DNA of 64,000 nucleotides from Alphaproteobacteria bacterium (GTDB lineage: Bacteria > Pseudomonadota > Alphaproteobacteria > Micavibrionales > Micavibrionaceae). The stretch lies in NCBI GenBank assembly GCA_017999645.1, contig JAGNLJ010000011.1:1-64000 (forward strand). Direction: 5' to 3'. Of the stretch, positions 26,676-34,337 are shown in pieces. The stretch's first letter is position 1. Every line of letters begins with the position of its first letter. Both the position numbers and the translations under genes were made by a program. The notes under the pieces were generated by a model. It was not told where the DNA came from. It ran no database searches and saw only the letters and a program-made list of their open reading frames with translations.

Positions 26676-26753
26676 CCGCAATCCCGGCGAAAGCCGGGAC
26701 CCATAAGGTCTGTGTGAACAACGCATGGACCCCGGTTTTCAGCGGGGTTGCGG
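26676..26753. repeat. Second palindromic element behind sufB
   Basis: CCGCAA at 26676 and TTGCGG ending at 26753 are inverted ends. Inside are two hairpins: CCCGGCGAAAGCCGGG and CCCCGGTTTTCAGCGGGG. The element belongs to a different class from copy 1 but was inserted next to it. The duplicated sufB tail begins five bases later. Confidence 0.7.
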
Positions 26754-26758
26754 ATAAT

Positions 26759-26818
26759 GAATTCGCCGTCGAGGCGCAGAAGCTGGTGGGGATCTCTCTT
26801 AAGGGGAGCGTGGGATAA
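26759..26818 (+). pseudogene. Recoded duplicate of the sufB 3' end
   Basis: Twenty codons encode [19 protein letters not shown] and stop, the same as the end of SufB except for one Glu-to-Lys change. Yet 18 of 20 codons differ from those of 26496-26555, almost all at the third base. It is in frame with an ORF from 26552 that reads through the two repeat elements; that ORF is probably meaningless. The stop TAA is immediately followed by the ATG of the 105-residue gene, suggesting this was the original sufB end. Confidence 0.8.
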
Positions 26819-27136
26819 ATGGAAGAAGAAGTAGAAGCGGCTAAGAAAAAATTTGAAAAACACGATAACGAATACTTATTAGCTGAGGCAGCAAGAATAT
26901 CGGACAGCATAGGAGAAGTTTCTAAAGATTTTTCTAAGTTGCCACCCGAGACGAGAAAGCAAGTCATTGATTATTGTGCGATCAGGTTTTTGCTTAGAAG
27001 TAGGTCACAGGAAAATCGAGAGTTTTGGATTTTTAATAAAAAACAAGCAGCAATAATTGTTTTTTTTACCGGAGTCATGGCTGTCTGTTCACTTGGCGGA
27101 TTAATAATTCAATTTTTGGAGTATTTGGAAAAATGA
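26819..27136 (+). CDS. Unknown C-terminally anchored protein inside suf operon
   Basis: A 105-residue protein: a charged, helical N-terminal part (EEEVEAAKKKFEKHDNEYLL), a middle KLPPETRKQVIDYCAIRFLL, and one membrane helix at about residues 77-99. AT-rich compared with sufB and sufC. It starts directly after the duplicate sufB tail and overlaps the sufC start by ATGA, so it is translated as part of the operon. It is not a known Suf component, and I recognise no family. Confidence 0.75.
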   Translation: MEEEVEAAKKKFEKHDNEYLLAEAARISDSIGEVSKDFSKLPPETRKQVIDYCAIRFLLRSRSQENREFWIFNKKQAAIIVFFTGVMAVCSLGGLIIQFLEYLEK

Positions 27137-27906
27137 TCAAAATTAAAAACCTCCACGCCTCGATCGAAACGGACGAGGGGCAGAAAGAAATCCTGAAAGG
27201 CATCTCGCTCGAGATTAAGCCGGGTGAAGTCCATGCCATCATGGGCCCGAACGGCAGCGGCAAATCGACGCTGTCTTACGTTCTGGCGGGGCGCGAGGAT
27301 TATGAAGTCACGAAAGGCTCCATCGAACTCGACGGCAAGGACATTCTTGAGCTGCCGCCGGAAGAGCGCGCCGCAGCGGGCCTGTTCCTCGCGTTCCAGT
27401 ACCCGGTCGAAATTCCCGGGGTCAACATGAGCACGTTCCTGAAAACCTCCGTCAACGCCGTGCGCAAGCAACGCGGGCAGGAGGAGTTAGACGCCCTCGC
27501 CATGCTGAAACTCATCCGCGAAAAATCAAAAGAGCTCGGCATCTCCGACGACATGATGAAACGCGCCGTGAATGTCGGCTTCTCCGGCGGCGAAAAGAAA
27601 CGCAACGAAATTCTCCAGATGGCGATTCTGGATCCGAAATTCTGCGTCCTCGACGAAACGGACTCGGGCCTCGACATCGACGCGCTCAAAATCGTCGCCG
27701 ACGGCGTGAACAAGATGCGCGGCAACAACCGCTCATTCCTCGTCATCACGCACTATCAAAGACTGCTTGATTACATCAAGCCGGACGTCGTGCATGTCAT
27801 GGCGGCGGGCAAGATCATCAAAACCGGCGGCCCGGAACTTGCGTTAGAGCTTGAGAAAACCGGCTACGCCGCCCTAACGGGAATAGCTTCGGGTAAAGCC
27901 GCATGA
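27133..27906 (+). CDS. sufC: Fe-S cluster assembly ATPase SufC
   Basis: A 257-residue ABC ATPase of the SufC type: GPNGSGKSTL (Walker A), FSGGEKKRNEILQM (signature), FCVLDETDSGLDIDAL (Walker B and D-loop), then a switch His in VITHYQRLL. It powers structural changes of the SufB-SufD pair during cluster assembly. It overlaps sufD by ATGA. Confidence 0.98.
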   Translation: MIKIKNLHASIETDEGQKEILKGISLEIKPGEVHAIMGPNGSGKSTLSYVLAGREDYEVTKGSIELDGKDILELPPEERAAAGLFLAFQYPVEIPGVNMSTFLKTSVNAVRKQRGQEELDALAMLKLIREKSKELGISDDMMKRAVNVGFSGGEKKRNEILQMAILDPKFCVLDETDSGLDIDALKIVADGVNKMRGNNRSFLVITHYQRLLDYIKPDVVHVMAAGKIIKTGGPELALELEKTGYAALTGIASGKAA

Positions 27907-28868
27907 GCGCATTAGCAGCACTCCAGCCGCAAAACCTGCCAACCCCCGTTCAGGAAGAATGGAAATACACCAACCTGCCGAAATCAATTCCGGCTGGGCT
28001 TTCTGTCCTACAACCTGAACCCCATTCTATCCACAGAAACAGGGGACAAGTTGGTGGACAAGCTGTGGAGCTGTTGTGGACAGGCCGGGATGGAACGCTG
28101 CAAGCGCCTGTTCTGAAAGTCGTTTTGGAAGAGGGCGCAGACCTTACACTCATAGAGCGACATGATGGTACCGGTTCATACTGGAAAAACATGACGACGG
28201 AAATCATCGTCGGCCCGAACGCGAAATTCAATCACATCCGCATACAGAATGACGCGCTTGAAGCCGTGCACACCAATATGGTGAGGGTAACGCTCGATCG
28301 CGACGGAACTTATAACGGCTTCGCGCTCAATCTCGGCGGCAAAATGATGCGCCATGAAATTCACGCCATCCTGAACGGCGCGAATACCGAATGCAGTTTC
28401 AACGGCCTCAACCTCGCAAACGGCCAGCAGCACACCGACACCACCATATTAATGGAGCACAAGGCGCCGCATTGCCGCTCGAACCAGTTTTACCGCAGCG
28501 TTCTCGATGACTCCGCGCGCGGCGTTTTCCAGGGCAAGGTCCACGTCCATAAACCCGCCCAGAAAACCGACGGTTATCAATTGTCCAACGCGATCCTCCT
28601 TTCCGAGAAGGCCGAAATGGACACCAAGCCCGAGTTAGAGATTTATGCCGACGATGTGAAATGCTCGCACGGCGCGACAACCGGTCAGCTCGACGAAGAA
28701 CCGCTCTTTTATCTCCGCTCACGCGGGTTAACCGACGCACAGGCGCGTTTGCTCCTCATGGACGCCTTTGTGGATGAAGTGGTGGACAAGATTGAGGATG
28801 AAAAGTTTAAAACTATTATTCAGCAACAGGCTCAGGAATGGCTGCACAAAGCCCTGTCAAAGCGATAA
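27903..28868 (+). CDS. sufD: Fe-S cluster assembly protein SufD, short form
   Basis: A 321-residue SufD/SufB-fold protein, about 100 residues shorter than common SufD proteins. The shortening is at the N-terminus: it opens with QEEWKYTNLPKSIPAGL, which in longer relatives is internal. The C-terminal core is normal (SDGs replaced by DDVKCSHGATTGQLDEEPLFYLRSRG). It partners SufB and SufC. The segment encoding HRNRGQVGGQAVELLWTG contains a phased array of DnaA-box-like motifs. Confidence 0.94.
   Translation: MSALAALQPQNLPTPVQEEWKYTNLPKSIPAGLSVLQPEPHSIHRNRGQVGGQAVELLWTGRDGTLQAPVLKVVLEEGADLTLIERHDGTGSYWKNMTTEIIVGPNAKFNHIRIQNDALEAVHTNMVRVTLDRDGTYNGFALNLGGKMMRHEIHAILNGANTECSFNGLNLANGQQHTDTTILMEHKAPHCRSNQFYRSVLDDSARGVFQGKVHVHKPAQKTDGYQLSNAILLSEKAEMDTKPELEIYADDVKCSHGATTGQLDEEPLFYLRSRGLTDAQARLLLMDAFVDEVVDKIEDEKFKTIIQQQAQEWLHKALSKR
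28029..28083. promoter_or_regulatory. DnaA-box-like array inside sufD
   Basis: ATCCACAG at 28029-28036 is followed by opposite-facing motifs of the GTGGA kind whose cores lie at 28044, 28056, 28067 and 28078, with steps of 12, 11 and 11 bases. The layout aligns with the array in ruvX (same leading ATCCACAG, then phased TGTGGA units), though the match to the DnaA consensus is poorer. The region encodes a weakly conserved part of SufD. Confidence 0.35.
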
Positions 28869-30085
28869 CCGGAATTGAAAAATTCCGCGCCGACTTCCCC
28901 GTTCTCAAAACGAAGATGAACGGACAGCCGCTCGCGTTCCTCGATACGGCCGCCAGCGCCCAGAAACCGCAGGCCGTTTTAGATGCCATGAACGCGGTGT
29001 ACGAGGGTGCGTACGCCAATATCCACCGCGGGCTTTACCGCCTCTCCACCGACCTGACCGAAAAATTCGAGAACGTACGCGCACGCGTCGCCAAATTCAT
29101 CGGCGCGACTGAACGCGAAATCGTCTTCACCCGCAACGCGACCGAAGGCGTCAATTTAGTTGCCATGAGCTGGGGCCACAGGAATTTACGCCAGGGCGAT
29201 GAAATCATCCTCACGGAAATGGAGCACCACGCGAACATCGTGCCTTGGCAGATCCTCCGCGATCATATCGGCATCGTCATCAAAACCGTGCCGTTCGATT
29301 CAAACGGCGTGCTCGATCTCGACGCCTTCGAAAAACTTTTATCCCCAAAGACGAAGCTTATTGGCCTTGTGCATATCTCGAATGCACTCGGCACTATCAA
29401 TCCGGTCAAAGATATCATCAGGATGGCGCGCGGTTACAACAAGGATATCCACATCCTGATCGACGGTTCGCAAGGAATTGTCCACGGACCTGTCAACATG
29501 CGCGATCTCGACGCCGATTTCTACGTTTTCACCGGACACAAACTTTACGGTCCCACGGGAATCGGCGTTCTCTACGGCAAATTCGACGTGCTGAACGCCA
29601 TGCCGCCATACCAGGGCGGCGGCGACATGATCGCCCGCGTCAGCTTCGAAAAAACCACGTACAAGGACGCACCCTATAGGTTCGAAGCCGGTACGCCCGC
29701 GATTGCCGAAGTCATCGGGTTAGGGGCCGCGATCGATTACATGCAGTCCATCGGCATGGACAAAATAGCCGCCCATGAAAACGACCTGCTCGGCCACGCA
29801 ACTGAACAACTCAAGCAAATTGACGGCCTCACCATCCACGGCACGGCGCCGGAGAAAGCTGGCATTCTGAGCTTCACGATGAAAAACGCCCATCCGAGTG
29901 ATATCGGTATAGTGCTCGACCAGTGCGGCGTCGCCGTACGCGCCGGGCATCATTGCTGCATGCCGCTGATGGCAAAATTAGGACTGGATTCCACCGTGCG
30001 TGCGTCATTAGGGCTGTACTCTGACAAAAATGATATAATTCAATTGGTGGAGGGGCTGCACAAGGTGCAGAAACTGTTCGCATGA
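28838..30085 (+). CDS. sufS: Cysteine desulfurase SufS
   Basis: A 415-residue group II cysteine desulfurase, PLP-dependent. FTRNATEGVNLVA and ILTEMEHHANIVPW are family blocks, FTGHKLYGPTGIGVLYG carries the PLP lysine, and RAGHHCCMPLM holds the catalytic Cys. It supplies persulfide sulfur to SufBCD. The chosen ATG lies 31 bases inside the end of sufD. No sufE gene is visible in the operon. Confidence 0.96.
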   Translation: MAAQSPVKAITGIEKFRADFPVLKTKMNGQPLAFLDTAASAQKPQAVLDAMNAVYEGAYANIHRGLYRLSTDLTEKFENVRARVAKFIGATEREIVFTRNATEGVNLVAMSWGHRNLRQGDEIILTEMEHHANIVPWQILRDHIGIVIKTVPFDSNGVLDLDAFEKLLSPKTKLIGLVHISNALGTINPVKDIIRMARGYNKDIHILIDGSQGIVHGPVNMRDLDADFYVFTGHKLYGPTGIGVLYGKFDVLNAMPPYQGGGDMIARVSFEKTTYKDAPYRFEAGTPAIAEVIGLGAAIDYMQSIGMDKIAAHENDLLGHATEQLKQIDGLTIHGTAPEKAGILSFTMKNAHPSDIGIVLDQCGVAVRAGHHCCMPLMAKLGLDSTVRASLGLYSDKNDIIQLVEGLHKVQKLFA

Positions 30086-30537
30086 TGAAGATCGACCCGA
30101 TAGCCGACCAGGATATGGTCAAGCAGGCGGTAGGCGAGGAAGCGTACGACGAACTGTCGGAGCCGCCGAATGTCGACATGCCGCGCGCGCACCCGCTCTG
30201 GCCGAAAATCCAGGCGGCGCTCCGCGAGATTTACGACCCGGAAATCCCGGTCAACATTTACGAGCTCGGCCTGATCTACAAAATTACGGTTAAGGACGAA
30301 GAAGGTGAAGGCGAGGGGGAAGAAGGCAAAGGCGGGGTTAAGAGTAATGTCGATGTCAAAATGACCCTGACCTCGCCCGGCTGCCCGGTCGCGCAGGAAA
30401 TGCCCGTCTGGGTGCAGAGCGCAATTTTACCGATCGAAGGCGTCGGCGATGTCGATGTCGAGATCATCTGGGACCCCGCGTGGGACCCGTCGCACATGGC
30501 GGAAACCGCGAAAATGCAACTGAACATGTTTTATTAA
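30082..30537 (+). CDS. sufT: SufT-like DUF59/MIP18 protein with acidic insert
   Basis: A 151-residue DUF59 protein: REIYDPEIPVNIYELGLIY, MTLTSPGCPVAQEMP and WDPAWDPSHMAETAKMQL. The family assists maturation or delivery of Fe-S clusters, and members in suf operons are often called SufT. Between the first two blocks is an unusual low-complexity insert (VKDEEGEGEGEEGKGG) of about 18 residues. The conserved Cys in SPGCP is present. ATGA overlap with sufS. Confidence 0.9.
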   Translation: MMKIDPIADQDMVKQAVGEEAYDELSEPPNVDMPRAHPLWPKIQAALREIYDPEIPVNIYELGLIYKITVKDEEGEGEGEEGKGGVKSNVDVKMTLTSPGCPVAQEMPVWVQSAILPIEGVGDVDVEIIWDPAWDPSHMAETAKMQLNMFY

Positions 30538-30550
30538 ATAGAAAACACAA

Positions 30551-30886
30551 ATGGCATTTGAAAAAAGAATTGGTAAAGACGGCTCTTATTTAGAAGACTT
30601 AGACCGTAACATCATATTGAAAAAGGTGATTGGCGGGCCGGATTTTGCTGGATATGAACTTAAAATCGATGACGATAAATTTTTAATACAGCTAACTGTA
30701 AAAACGACTAAAGAGGGAGAGTGCTGGGATTTACATACGATAAACTTCCCCAAAAATTATGATCCACGTCGGAAAGACGATATTACCAGTATCGCTAAAG
30801 AAGCCATTAATGCAGCGTTGGATCTTTTTTATAAGAGAACAAGATCCTTGCTTCATCTTACCTATTCCATTGATCAACCCAATTAA
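30551..30886 (+). CDS. Unknown small protein inside suf operon
   Basis: A 111-residue soluble protein, AT-rich relative to its neighbours. Segments include KDGSYLEDLDRNIILKKVIGG, YELKIDDDKFLIQLTVKT and a helical C-terminal half (DDITSIAKEAINAALDLFYKR). It lies between the sufT-like and sufA-like genes with short gaps of 13 and 12 bases. It is not a known Suf protein, and I recognise no family. The composition suggests a later insertion. Confidence 0.65.
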   Translation: MAFEKRIGKDGSYLEDLDRNIILKKVIGGPDFAGYELKIDDDKFLIQLTVKTTKEGECWDLHTINFPKNYDPRRKDDITSIAKEAINAALDLFYKRTRSLLHLTYSIDQPN

Positions 30887-30898
30887 AGGAGAAAGAAA

Positions 30899-31276
30899 AT
30901 GGACCAGCCGATCAACATTACCGAAAGCGCCGCCGCGCAGATTGAAAAATTACTGTCGAAAGCACCGGACGGCACGCAGGGCGTACGCCTGAACGTCAAG
31001 CCGCGCGGCTGCTCGGGCAGCAGCTACCAGATGGAATATATCAAGTCCGGTGAAGACATCGCAGCTGACGAAGCGTTCAAACAGGGTAACGCGACGCTGT
31101 ATATCCCGAAGCTCCACAGCTGGATGCTGTTCGGCATCACCATCGACTACGCCGAGGATGAAATGGGTAACGCGAAATTCCGTTTCAAGAATCCGAACGA
31201 GAAAGGCCGCTGCGGTTGTGGTGAATCTTTTTATGTTGCTGACGAGCAGAACAAAGGCCACATCGAGAAGGTCTAA
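30899..31276 (+). CDS. sufA: A-type Fe-S carrier (SufA/IscA/ErpA-like)
   Basis: A 125-residue A-type carrier with the three cluster cysteines: Cys in KPRGCSGSSYQM and two in the C-terminal KGRCGCGESFYV. It passes Fe-S clusters from SufBCD to target proteins. AAAGGAG precedes the ATG. It closes the suf operon; the next gene is convergent and ends only four bases away. SufA and ErpA cannot be told apart from sequence alone; the context favours SufA. Confidence 0.92.
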   Translation: MDQPINITESAAAQIEKLLSKAPDGTQGVRLNVKPRGCSGSSYQMEYIKSGEDIAADEAFKQGNATLYIPKLHSWMLFGITIDYAEDEMGNAKFRFKNPNEKGRCGCGESFYVADEQNKGHIEKV

Positions 31277-31280
31277 GACC

Positions 31281-31505
31281 TTACCAATCAATAATTCGTC
31301 CAATAATCTCAACGACTCCTTGCGCCAGTATGGCGAAGGGCAGAATAATTAACGTTGCTAGTGCTAACATCATTATGAAGCTGCAGACAATCTCAATTGT
31401 GCCCATTGCAACATTGCTCATGCCGTGGGCTAAAGCTGTGCCGTAAAATGCAGCAATGCATCCAAGAATTAAAGAACCGATCAATGGAATTTTATATCTT
31501 TTCAT
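31281..31505 (-). CDS. Small membrane protein after dusA
   Basis: A 74-residue hydrophobic protein with two or three membrane segments (residues about 7-27 and 36-66, the second long enough for a hairpin). Its ATG overlaps the dusA stop by ATGA, so it is coupled to dusA. No family is recognised. AT-rich, like the other small genes of this region. Confidence 0.6.
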   Translation of the reverse strand: MKRYKIPLIGSLILGCIAAFYGTALAHGMSNVAMGTIEIVCSFIMMLALATLIILPFAILAQGVVEIIGRIIDW

Positions 31506-32572
31506 GCCGCCAGCCTCTGCTTGCCTTCCATCATCTCCAGCGCTTTGAGCAACACGCTTTCATCCGCGCCGTCTTCGTGGGGCAGGGTGCTCAGGGCACG
31601 CCGCCACGCTTTCGCACCCGGCAATTCATGGTACAACCCGATCATGTGCCGCGTGAGGGATTTGATCGGCGTGTCGTATAATTTTCTCTGCTCGCGGGCA
31701 TAGCTGTGCATTTTCATCACAACCGTTTCCCGGCTTAAACCCTCACCCGATCCTCGCTTGATGCTCGGATCACCCTCTCCCTCAGGGAGAGGGAGGCGAA
31801 GCGAAGCTGAGCGGGGTGAGGGGTTACGGCTGAAAAATTCTTTTTCAATCTCCGTCAGGAACCACGGGTTCTGGTACGCCTTGCGGCCGATCATCGCGCC
31901 GTCGACGCCTGCGGCCTTGATGCCGCCAATCGTCGTCAGCCCGCCATTCAAAATTATCCTCAGCTGGGGATATTTCGCCTTGATCTCGCGCACACGTTCA
32001 TAGTCTAACGGCGGCACTTCACGATTTTCTTTCGGCGACAAACCTTTGAGCCACGCCTTGCGTGCGTGGATGACAAAAGTTTTACACCCTTTATCCGCAA
32101 TTTCGCCCACAAATTTATCGAGGAATTCAAAACTGTCTTCGTCGTCGATGCCGATGCGGCATTTAACAGTCACGGGAATATTCACGGCTTTGATCATCGC
32201 CTCGATGCAATCGGCGACATGAGACGGCTCGCGCATCAGGCAGGCGCCGAAACGTCCCGACTGCACGCGGTCAGACGGGCAGCCGCAGTTCAGGTTGATT
32301 TCGTCATAATCGGAATTCTCCCCGGCCTTGGCGCAGAAAGCCAGGTCTTCGGCGTCCGACCCGCCAAGCTGCAGGGCAATCGGGTGCTGTGAATCGTCAA
32401 AACGCAGGAAACGGTCCTTGTCGCCATGCAGAATAGCCCCGGTCGTCACCATTTCCGTGTAGAGCTTCACACTGGGCGAAAGCAGCCGGTGGAAATACCG
32501 GCAATGGCGGTCGGTCCAGTCCATCATCGGCGCGACGGAAATTTCGGGGAGATTCAACACTCGGTCTTGCAT
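31502..32572 (-). CDS. dusA: tRNA-dihydrouridine synthase A with in-frame repeat
   Basis: About 356 residues of FMN-dependent DusA: APMMDWTDRHCRYFHR, NCGCPSDRVQSGRFGACLM (catalytic Cys region), VKCRIGID, FVIHARKAWLKGLSP, LNGGLTT and GAMIGRKAYQNPW. It reduces uridines in the tRNA D-loop. A palindromic element at 31738-31825 adds about 30 residues (around PSPRSASLRLPLPEGEGDPS) between IEKEFFSRN and SRETVVMKM without breaking the frame. The start is the ATG at 32572; the TTG at 32593 is unlikely. Confidence 0.95.
   Translation of the reverse strand: MQDRVLNLPEISVAPMMDWTDRHCRYFHRLLSPSVKLYTEMVTTGAILHGDKDRFLRFDDSQHPIALQLGGSDAEDLAFCAKAGENSDYDEINLNCGCPSDRVQSGRFGACLMREPSHVADCIEAMIKAVNIPVTVKCRIGIDDEDSFEFLDKFVGEIADKGCKTFVIHARKAWLKGLSPKENREVPPLDYERVREIKAKYPQLRIILNGGLTTIGGIKAAGVDGAMIGRKAYQNPWFLTEIEKEFFSRNPSPRSASLRLPLPEGEGDPSIKRGSGEGLSRETVVMKMHSYAREQRKLYDTPIKSLTRHMIGLYHELPGAKAWRRALSTLPHEDGADESVLLKALEMMEGKQRLAA
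31738..31825. repeat. Palindromic element inserted in frame in dusA
   Basis: Outer arms AACCCTCACCC (31738) and GGGTGAGGGGTT (to 31825) enclose an inner palindrome CCCTCTCCCTCAGGGAGAGGG (31773-31793). This is a common dispersed palindrome class in bacterial intergenic DNA, but here it sits inside an open reading frame and is translated into a Ser/Pro/Gly-rich loop. Confidence 0.85.
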
Positions 32573-32602
32573 GGCCGGGTTTTTATCATACAATGGGTTC
32601 GA

Positions 32603-33142
32603 ATGACCAATAAAACCTCAAATATGGCCTTTCTGGCTATTTTAGCTCTTATAGTCGTGATTATGGCGGTTTTCGGCATTTCCTATGCCGCTAGCCCGCC
32701 CGGCGGCGATGCCTTCCGCTCGACGGCTTTCCCTTTGCCGCGCTTCGTCTCCCTGTCGTCGGAGGAGGTTTTTGTACGCTCCGGACCCGGGTCGCGCTAC
32801 CCGGTTAAATATGTATATAGAAAGAAGGGCTTGCCGGTCGAAGTTATCCTTGAATATGAAGTCTGGCGCAAGATTAAGGATTTCGAGGGCGAAACCGGCT
32901 GGGTCCACCAGTCCCTGATCTCCGGCAAGCGCACCGGCATGGTTAAGGACGGCAAGAACATAACCCTGTTCCAAAAGCCCAAAGAGGGCTCCCGCAAGGC
33001 CGCCGTTCTCGAGCCCCGTGTCATCATCGGCCTTGATAAATGCGGCGATGGCGACTGGTGTGAAGTCAGCGCGGCAGGCTACAAAGGCTGGCTCGAACGC
33101 GACCAGATCTGGGGAATTTATGAAAAAGAAAAAATAGAGTAG
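32603..33142 (+). CDS. Secreted or anchored double SH3-domain protein
   Basis: A 179-residue protein with an N-terminal hydrophobic segment (about 8-28, ending SYAAS), a signal peptide or anchor. Two SH3b-type modules follow: one with EEVFVRSGPGSRYPVKYVY and TGWVHQSLISG, a second with NITLFQKPKEGSRKAAVLEP and YKGWLERDQIWG. Such periplasmic SH3 proteins usually bind cell-wall material. The start at 32603 is chosen because upstream codons overlap dusA and look non-native. Confidence 0.88.
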   Translation: MTNKTSNMAFLAILALIVVIMAVFGISYAASPPGGDAFRSTAFPLPRFVSLSSEEVFVRSGPGSRYPVKYVYRKKGLPVEVILEYEVWRKIKDFEGETGWVHQSLISGKRTGMVKDGKNITLFQKPKEGSRKAAVLEPRVIIGLDKCGDGDWCEVSAAGYKGWLERDQIWGIYEKEKIE

Positions 33143-33202
33143 CTATAAGCATCATTTTTCCTTTTCCCACCCATTTACGAATCGCAAAATTTCACTTATC
33201 CT

Positions 33203-34276
33203 ATGATTCATAAGGCTGATTCGAACCCGGCCCTAATTTCCTACAGATTCTATCTACTTAGTTTTCCACACTCCCCCGAACCCCGCATTTTACTGAATCA
33301 CATGTTTGCACTGACCAACAAGCCCGACATGGGAGGCCGGTTGTATGCCGGACTCATTCGTCTTGCCACCGATTCCAAGCGGGGCACGGACGCGATGAGG
33401 GTCATCCAGCATATGGCGGGTGTCTTGGTTGAAACCTATCTCGTCTTTGACGATCCCGATTTATCCATGCATGCCGGGTTTAAAAAGCTCGGCAATTTGC
33501 TTGGTTGCCAGCCCGCGCAGGGCGTATTAACCGCCACGGCGCTGCCGCCTGCTCACCTGCTCGACCAGGAAACCGAACGCGGCCGTCAGGCGGCGCGGGA
33601 GTTTTTCGAGGAATGGCTGGATTGCTCTTTTGAATTTCATGAACTCATCATGGTCATTCTTCACAATATTATTGTCAGCTGGGAAGACGACGGCCAGCCG
33701 CGCGAGGAATCATTGCGCCTTCTGATTGAATGTTCGTTACGTTGCATGGCCTTTGAAATATCGGCACAGGAGCTGTGCGATATCGTGATCGAAAAGAAGG
33801 TCGCCGAGGAGGGCTGGTCGCTTGGCGATTGCATCGCCGCGCTTGCTGCCGTCTCTGGCCGTCGGCTTGCCTTGTCATTAAATTCCGACTGCTGCCAGCT
33901 TTTCCGCGGCGCCGATCTGCCCGAAAATCTCGACCTTATAACCAATGTGATGACGCAGGAGGCCGTGCGCCTCGGCGTGCCCGCCGGTTCCGACTGGCGC
34001 TTCGGCCTTGCCGCCAACGATACGCCGCTGAATGCGCCGGTTGACCTCATTATGGGCATCGAGCCTTACTGCCAGGGCTTTTTCGCGGCCATCCAGGTAA
34101 AAAACCAGTACGACCAGTCCGTGGCCTGCGCCAAGGCGGCGGGGCGGATGATCGCTGTGGCCTCGGGCGGGGAAGTGCCCGATCTCGAGCCCGCCATTGC
34201 CAAGCCCCTGGCCATGATGGCTATCACGGAAACCTATAAATCCGTGTGCATGACCCACATAATGGCCTCAGGGTAA
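33203..34276 (+). CDS. Unknown cytoplasmic protein upstream of fabA
   Basis: A 357-residue soluble protein, largely helical, rich in cysteine in the middle (ECSLRCMAFEISAQELCD, NSDCCQLF). It has a mixed C-terminal part (FFAAIQVKNQYDQSVACAKAAGRMI). No motif or family is recognised. The first 33 codons are poorly supported; MFALTNKPDMGG from an ATG at 33302 is an alternative start. It precedes fabA by 61 bases on the same strand. Confidence 0.75.
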   Translation: MIHKADSNPALISYRFYLLSFPHSPEPRILLNHMFALTNKPDMGGRLYAGLIRLATDSKRGTDAMRVIQHMAGVLVETYLVFDDPDLSMHAGFKKLGNLLGCQPAQGVLTATALPPAHLLDQETERGRQAAREFFEEWLDCSFEFHELIMVILHNIIVSWEDDGQPREESLRLLIECSLRCMAFEISAQELCDIVIEKKVAEEGWSLGDCIAALAAVSGRRLALSLNSDCCQLFRGADLPENLDLITNVMTQEAVRLGVPAGSDWRFGLAANDTPLNAPVDLIMGIEPYCQGFFAAIQVKNQYDQSVACAKAAGRMIAVASGGEVPDLEPAIAKPLAMMAITETYKSVCMTHIMASG

Positions 34277-34337
34277 GACTCGGTTTCGGCTGCTAACGGC
34301 TTGCGCCAGTGGGCTTTTCCCCCTATAACTCTCTTTC

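Noticed and set aside
26552-26818. 88-residue ORF after sufB, starting in an ATGA overlap
   Set aside because: It runs through two palindromic repeats and only then into the copy of the sufB tail; the repeat-derived part is not protein-like, so I treat it as a by-product of the insertion.
32426-32602. Upstream extension of the SH3 protein reading frame
   Set aside because: The extension overlaps dusA antisense and would bury the signal or anchor sequence inside the protein.
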